18,168 bases of DNA, taken from contig CAYVRW010000046.1 in the NCBI GenBank assembly GCA_964453575.1, positions 1-18,168 on the forward strand, written 5' to 3'. Positions 14,292 to 18,168 of this stretch are shown here, piece by piece (position 1 is the first letter of the stretch; each line of letters starts with the position of its first letter). Origin of the DNA: JABDBK01 sp964453575 (GTDB lineage: Bacteria > Pseudomonadota > Gammaproteobacteria > DSM-16500). The notes under the pieces were generated by a model. It saw nothing but the letters and a program-made list of their open reading frames with translations, searched no databases and was not told the origin of the DNA. The position numbers and the translations under genes were made by a program.

Positions 14292-14320
14292 TTGGTATTC
14301 ATGCGGATGCGGATTATAAT
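14292..14320 (+). promoter_or_regulatory. uvrB promoter, with -10 overlapping that of the aminotransferase
   Basis: TTGGTA (14292-14297), 17-bp spacer, TATAAT (14315-14320). Transcription would start near 14327, about 25 bases before the uvrB ATG at 14352. ATTATAAT at 14313-14320 is self-complementary and also offers TATAAT on the minus strand (14313-14318), about the same distance from the aminotransferase ATG, but with only a weak -35 (agataa or tagata). No LexA-type box is visible between the genes. Confidence 0.6.
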
Positions 14321-14351
14321 GAATATCTTTGAGTTTATCTATAGAAATGCT

Positions 14352-16358
14352 ATGAAACAAGAGTTTGAATTACATGCTGCCTTTAAACCCTCAGGTGACC
14401 AGCCAGAGGCTATTAAGCAGTTGATTGAAGGTGTAGAAAACGGTTTGACCCATATGACATTGTTAGGTGTCACGGGGTCAGGTAAAACGTTTACTATGGC
14501 GAATGTGATAGAAGCCGTAAAAAGACCTACACTTATCATGGCGCCTAATAAAACCTTAGCCGCGCAACTATATGGCGAAATGCAGGAATTTTTTCCGAAT
14601 AATGCTGTTGAATATTTCGTATCTTATTATGATTATTATCAACCCGAAGCTTATGTGCCATCTTCAGATACTTATATCGCCAAAGATGCTTCCATCAATG
14701 AACACATTGAACAAATGCGTTTATCAGCGACTAAAGCACTTTTAGAGCGCCGTGATGCAATTGTTGTTGCCACCGTTTCTGCGATTTATGGTTTAGGTGA
14801 TCCGCGTTCTTATTTAAGCATGGTTATGCATTTGGATAGGGGTGATAAAGTTGATCATAGATATTTATTAAGACGTCTTGCAGAATTGCAATACACGCGT
14901 AATGATGTGGATTTATATAGAACCACTTATCGTGTGCGCGGTGATGTCATCGATGTTTATCCTGCAGATTCTGACAAAGATGCAGTGCGTATTGAATTAT
15001 TTGAAGATGAAATTGAAAATTTAGCTTATTTTGATCCATTGACCGGTGAAATTATCCGAAAAGTGCCGCGTTTAACGATTTATCCTAAAACCCATTATGT
15101 CACGCCACGAGAAAAAATAACGGGCGCCATTGACGATATAAAAATCGAACTTAAAGATCGTCTCAAAGAACTTCACGCATTAAATAAATTGGTAGAAGAA
15201 CAACGTTTAGAACAACGTACTATGTATGATTTAGAACTCATGAATGAATTAGGATATTGTTCCGGTATTGAAAATTATTCACGCTATTTATCAGGCAGAA
15301 AAGCAGGGGAGCCGCCGCCAACATTATTTGATTATTTACCGGCTGATGCTCTCTTAGTGATTGATGAATCGCATGTGACTGTGCCGCAAATTCGCGGTAT
15401 GTATAGAGGTGATCGTTCTCGCAAGGAAAATTTAGTGAATTACGGTTTTCGCTTACCTTCCGCGCTTGATAATAGACCGTTGCGTTTCGACGAATTTATG
15501 CAAAGAGCACCGCAAACGGTTTATGTGTCTGCAACGCCTACAGCCTATGAACTGGAGCAATCAGGGGTCGTTGCTGAGCAAGTGGTTCGGCCTACAGGTT
15601 TAATTGATCCAGAAGTTGAAGTGAGACCGGCAAAAACCCAAGTAGATGATTTGCTTTCTGAAATAAATAAACGCGTTCTTCTCAAAGAACGAGTATTAGT
15701 CACCACTTTAACGAAGCGTTTAGCAGAGAATTTAACGGATTATCTTGAGGAGCATGGCATACGTGTTCGTTATTTGCATTCGGATATTGAAACGGTTGAA
15801 CGAGTCGAAATTATTCGTGATTTAAGGTTAGGTACGTTTGATGTATTGGTAGGCATTAATTTATTACGCGAAGGTTTAGATATGCCGGAAGTTTCTTTAG
15901 TCGCGATTTTAGATGCCGATAAAGAAGGATTTTTGCGCTCTGAAACATCGCTCATTCAAACCATAGGACGAGTTGCGCGAAATATTCATGGAAAAGCGAT
16001 TCTTTATGCCGATAAGGTTACAGGTTCAATGGAGCGTGCGATAAAAGAAACGGAGCGCAGGCGGCAAAAGCAGCATGCTTACAATGAAGCGCACGGTATT
16101 ACCCCGCGCGGTGTTGAAAAAGCAGTGAAAGATGTGATGGAAGGGGCATATGCGTCGAATTCAGTACGCGGCAAACTTTTTCCTAAAGTGGCAGAAAAAA
16201 ATTCAGATTATTTTAGTTTAAATCCAGAAGCTTTAAAAACGAAAATTGCCGAACTTGAAAAACAAATGATAGAACATGCGCACAATCTTGAGTTTGAAGA
16301 AGCTGCTAAAATACGCGACCTGGTGCGTGAATTAAAGAAGAATGTACTCGCACTATAA
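14352..16358 (+). CDS. uvrB: UvrABC system protein B, excinuclease subunit
   Basis: A 668-residue subunit of the nucleotide excision repair complex, which receives damaged DNA from UvrA, verifies the lesion and recruits UvrC. Key parts are present: FKPSGDQPEAIKQLIEG near the N-terminus, Walker A GVTGSGKT (residues 39-46), the beta-hairpin region YYDYYQPEAYVPSSDTYIAK that clamps DNA, DESH as the Walker B box (VIDESHVTVPQIRGMYRGD), the helicase segment GINLLREGLDMPEVSLVAIL, QTIGRVARN, and a C-terminal UVR motif (LEFEEAAKIRDLVRELKK) that binds UvrC. I chose ATG 14352: it gives the usual family start, while upstream in-frame ATGs (14319 and earlier) lie in or before the promoter. The length is normal for the family. 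Its stop overlaps that of the convergent DoxX-family gene by six bases. Confidence 0.98.
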   Translation: MKQEFELHAAFKPSGDQPEAIKQLIEGVENGLTHMTLLGVTGSGKTFTMANVIEAVKRPTLIMAPNKTLAAQLYGEMQEFFPNNAVEYFVSYYDYYQPEAYVPSSDTYIAKDASINEHIEQMRLSATKALLERRDAIVVATVSAIYGLGDPRSYLSMVMHLDRGDKVDHRYLLRRLAELQYTRNDVDLYRTTYRVRGDVIDVYPADSDKDAVRIELFEDEIENLAYFDPLTGEIIRKVPRLTIYPKTHYVTPREKITGAIDDIKIELKDRLKELHALNKLVEEQRLEQRTMYDLELMNELGYCSGIENYSRYLSGRKAGEPPPTLFDYLPADALLVIDESHVTVPQIRGMYRGDRSRKENLVNYGFRLPSALDNRPLRFDEFMQRAPQTVYVSATPTAYELEQSGVVAEQVVRPTGLIDPEVEVRPAKTQVDDLLSEINKRVLLKERVLVTTLTKRLAENLTDYLEEHGIRVRYLHSDIETVERVEIIRDLRLGTFDVLVGINLLREGLDMPEVSLVAILDADKEGFLRSETSLIQTIGRVARNIHGKAILYADKVTGSMERAIKETERRRQKQHAYNEAHGITPRGVEKAVKDVMEGAYASNSVRGKLFPKVAEKNSDYFSLNPEALKTKIAELEKQMIEHAHNLEFEEAAKIRDLVRELKKNVLAL

Positions 16359-16718
16359 CAACAAAATCAATGCGCCCAGCGTCATTGTAAAATTGGTAAT
16401 AAACAATGCCATATGTTGTTTACGTAATTCACCTGTAAAATCCCAAAATGGATGTAACAAAAATACAATTAAAACAGTAAATGGAATAAGTAAAAGTGCC
16501 GCAAGGTTTACTAACAAACCAAACATAATCATGATACCGCATACCACTTGCCAACCTATGGCAATCGATAAGAGAAGAATGGGCGAGGGTATTTTCTTAT
16601 TCAGCATCACTTCTATCATGGGTTTCCAATGGTAGATGTTCCATAATCCAAAAAATACGAAATAAAATCCGATTAAAAAATGGCTTGTAAGAAGCAACGC
16701 AGCGTGTTGGCTTTCCAT
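16353..16718 (-). CDS. DoxX-family membrane protein
   Basis: A 121-residue integral membrane protein with four helices: HFLIGFYFVFFGLWNIYHW, ILLLSIAIGWQVVCGIMIMF, LAALLLIPFTVLIVFLLHPF and ALFITNFTMTLGALILLL. The FGLWNIYHW in helix 1 and the HPFWDFTGELRKQHMALFIT turn (about residues 87-107) are typical of DoxX/DoxD-like proteins, whose role is poorly defined and has been linked to redox or quinone functions. AGGA lies eight bases before the ATG at 16718. The gene is convergent with uvrB, overlapping it by six bases, and divergent from the 390-residue gene. It shares the roughly 130-bp intergenic region with that gene's promoter. Confidence 0.82.
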   Translation of the reverse strand: MESQHAALLLTSHFLIGFYFVFFGLWNIYHWKPMIEVMLNKKIPSPILLLSIAIGWQVVCGIMIMFGLLVNLAALLLIPFTVLIVFLLHPFWDFTGELRKQHMALFITNFTMTLGALILLL

Positions 16719-16778
16719 GTCTTTGTTCCTAATAGGGTATTTTTCATAGTATACCTTCCTGATGCCTCAAAATGAAAT

Positions 16779-16798
16779 CTTAAGATTTTCTTAAGAAT
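16779..16798 (+). promoter_or_regulatory. PmrA-box-like element before the 390-residue gene
   Basis: cTTAAgatTttcTTAAgaaT matches the two-half-site PmrA consensus known from Legionella and Coxiella (cTTAATatT, 2-nt gap, cTTAATatT) at 15 of the 18 defined positions, with correct spacing. The second half-site occupies the -35 position: 17 bases after a hexamer at 16794-16799 lies TATTGT (16817-16822) as a -10. This is the arrangement expected of an activator-dependent promoter. Each half is also a CTTAAG palindrome, so another regulator is possible. Confidence 0.5.
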
Positions 16799-16849
16799 TT
16801 TGTATTAAAATTGACCTATTGTAAATAAATGCTGTATTTGAGGAGTCCT

Positions 16850-18022
16850 ATGAATTCACATATCGAAGTTAAACTTGATCCGCAAGATGGTCGACTGAAA
16901 GATGCGCTTGATTTATTAAGAAAAGAGGGAATTCTTAATCAAGAAAAAGCCCTTAGTGAAGATGATGAAGAAGAGCTGCGTAGCTTTACTCAGAAGATCG
17001 AAACATTTTTGCTGGAGCATATAGAATATGTGCATATAGCGACAAGCATGATTATCATAAAAAATAAGGCTAAAGATGGATATGAAAAGTTACTTGAGGG
17101 AGATGTGATAGAAGAAATCCAGTGGGCTTTAGATCATAATGCTCAACATGTAGCCCCACTTGCTTTGGCTAAATTTGAGTTAGAAACCACCTCTGCTCTT
17201 TTTAAAAAAGTTAAAGAATATATTGAGCCAGAATTTTTGATCCAACATGCCGAGCATGCCTATGGGCTCGTTCGAGCTATGCAACAATTTGTACGTTATA
17301 AGAATATGGATGAAACGATTAAGAACTATTTGGTTGAGCGTGCTGAATATGCGCGTAAGTTTTCCCTAGCAATAGACTGCTTATTTAGGTATGGGCTTCT
17401 TGATAGTACATTTCTTACTTCTAAGTATGTGATATTTTTGGATCAATGCCCTCCCCGCAAAGTCTTTTCTCTTGCTCGAGCTATGTGTAATTTACATGAG
17501 GAAAATATGCTGGATCAAGATCATAAGAACATGCTTTTAGAATGTAAGCATCCGGCAGCCGCTTCCACTTGTATGACAATGTTAAAAAGAACGGATGATT
17601 TACTTCCTAAAGAAGAAAAGGGAAAGCTTTGCAGCTTAGCTAATAAACTTCTTATTATTAGACATCCTCATGTTAAAAGTCTTCCTAATTTGCTTTGGTT
17701 ATTTTCAAAGGAACTAAGTTTCAATCAACATAATTTTGACATAGCTATTCGATATGTCAAATTTAGTGCTGAAATTAAAGCTTTTTTCGCTTCATGCAAA
17801 AGCAAAGACAAACAAGCTGAATTTGATAGCTTCATTGCAGGCATTGATAGGGCATACGAGTTACAACGAGGACCTTTCTTGCAAGGCATGCGGCCAGTCA
17901 ATGCATCTATAGCGGTAGGATCTTTTTTTCGTCATGGAGACTATCGCAATCTGTGTAAGAAGATATTTAGTTATTTACCTACGCCTGAGATTCCAATTCC
18001 TAAAGTTGAATTTAAGAAATAA
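16850..18022 (+). CDS. Unrecognised 390-residue helical-repeat protein, candidate type IV effector
   Basis: No known family is recognised. I chose ATG 16850: GAGGAG stands five bases upstream, whereas the longer frame from 16829 has no such site and would lie in the promoter. The N-terminus is acidic and polar (LSEDDEEELRSF around residue 40). Residues about 138-309 look like five helical repeats of 33-39 residues, beginning YGLVRAMQQF, FSLAIDCLFR, VFSLARAMCN, ASTCMTMLKR and SLPNLLWLFS, each followed by a short LL or ML turn and a second helix ending near a Pro or basic residue. The C-terminus is proline- and lysine-rich (PTPEIPIPKVEFKK). No signal peptide or membrane segment is visible. A PmrA-box-like promoter and an intrinsic terminator make it an independent unit, and the box is the main reason to suspect a translocated effector. 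Confidence 0.75.
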   Translation: MNSHIEVKLDPQDGRLKDALDLLRKEGILNQEKALSEDDEEELRSFTQKIETFLLEHIEYVHIATSMIIIKNKAKDGYEKLLEGDVIEEIQWALDHNAQHVAPLALAKFELETTSALFKKVKEYIEPEFLIQHAEHAYGLVRAMQQFVRYKNMDETIKNYLVERAEYARKFSLAIDCLFRYGLLDSTFLTSKYVIFLDQCPPRKVFSLARAMCNLHEENMLDQDHKNMLLECKHPAAASTCMTMLKRTDDLLPKEEKGKLCSLANKLLIIRHPHVKSLPNLLWLFSKELSFNQHNFDIAIRYVKFSAEIKAFFASCKSKDKQAEFDSFIAGIDRAYELQRGPFLQGMRPVNASIAVGSFFRHGDYRNLCKKIFSYLPTPEIPIPKVEFKK

Positions 18023-18027
18023 ATTTT

Positions 18028-18048
18028 AAGAGGGGTTCCCCCTCTTTT
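18028..18048 (+). terminator. Intrinsic terminator after the 390-residue gene
   Basis: AAGAGGGG (18028-18035), loop ttc, CCCCTCTT (18039-18046), with the T-run continuing to 18048. This is a perfect 8-bp GC-rich stem starting six bases after the stop codon. The T-run is short but partly contained in the stem. Confidence 0.85.
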
Positions 18049-18118
18049 CAATCAAAACCCTTGCGTCCCTTCATATGGGATGCTATCTTTGTCGCCCTTT
18101 CAGAATGATTTTATAAAC

Positions 18119-18168
18119 AGGCACGTAGCTCAGTGGTAGAGCATCACCTTGACATGGTGGTGGTCGGT
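18119..18168 (+). tRNA. tRNA-Val (GAC), 5' part, cut by the window end
   Basis: The D-arm TAGCTCAGTGGTAGAGCA, the anticodon stem-loop CACC-TTGACAT-GGTG with anticodon GAC (18151-18153) and the start of the variable region are present; the T-arm and 3' acceptor lie outside. The 5' end is set at 18119 by counting seven acceptor bases before T8-A9 and may be off by a base. TTGCGT (18061-18066), 17 bases and TATCTT (18084-18089) form a possible promoter. Confidence 0.88.

Noticed and set aside
14175..14351. A longer uvrB starting at 14175 or 14319
   Set aside because: It would add a leader unknown in UvrB that runs through the aminotransferase start region and through the promoter with TATAAT at 14315-14320. 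The start at 14352 gives the usual family N-terminus.
16342..16635. A 97-residue plus-strand frame after uvrB
   Set aside because: It is antisense to the DoxX-family gene, whose four membrane helices and ribosome binding site are convincing.

Overview
The window looks like a chromosomal piece of an AT-rich gammaproteobacterium, most likely an intracellular member of the Legionellales (Legionella/Coxiella/Berkiella-like). Three things point there: housekeeping genes of clear gammaproteobacterial type (uvrB, a class I aspartate aminotransferase, csaA, a YifK/ThrP-like permease); a set of eukaryote-like proteins (a RasGEF-domain protein and an ankyrin-repeat protein); and a promoter element resembling the PmrA box described for Legionella and Coxiella type IV effector genes. 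The assignment is an inference, because no rRNA or secretion-system gene lies in the window.

Left part (1-3803): accessory DNA with an unrecognised 401-residue gene, a small 90-residue gene, and two tandem 248-residue LuxR/GerE-type regulators that are about 78% identical. A perfect 9-4-9 palindrome (AATACCGTA-N4-TACGGTATT) occurs three times, in front of the 401-residue gene and in front of each regulator. It is best explained as the operator of these regulators. Two of its copies lie in a larger 39-bp direct repeat flanking the first two genes.

Middle part (3804-9498): a minus-strand RasGEF-domain protein, a candidate host-directed effector, is separated from the next operon by an 82-bp near-perfect palindrome with 5-bp target duplications, i.e. 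a MITE-like insertion. A compact plus-strand operon follows: AAT-family amino-acid permease, PF10014-type Fe(II)/2-oxoglutarate amino-acid dioxygenase, and LysE/RhtB exporter, overlapping or closely spaced. Together they suggest an import-hydroxylate-export route for an amino acid. An ankyrin-repeat protein with its own extended -10 promoter follows.

Right part (9653-18168): minus-strand csaA; a two-gene coupled unit (N-terminally anchored 203-residue protein plus secreted serine-hydrolase-like protein); a tandem pair of small coiled-coil/tail-anchored paralogs; tRNA-Asn; and an aspartate aminotransferase. The aminotransferase diverges from uvrB, and the two promoters appear to share an overlapping -10 element. 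A DoxX-family membrane protein converges on uvrB. Next comes an unrecognised 390-residue helical-repeat protein with a PmrA-box-like element at the right place in its promoter and a clean intrinsic terminator. The window ends inside a tRNA-Val gene.
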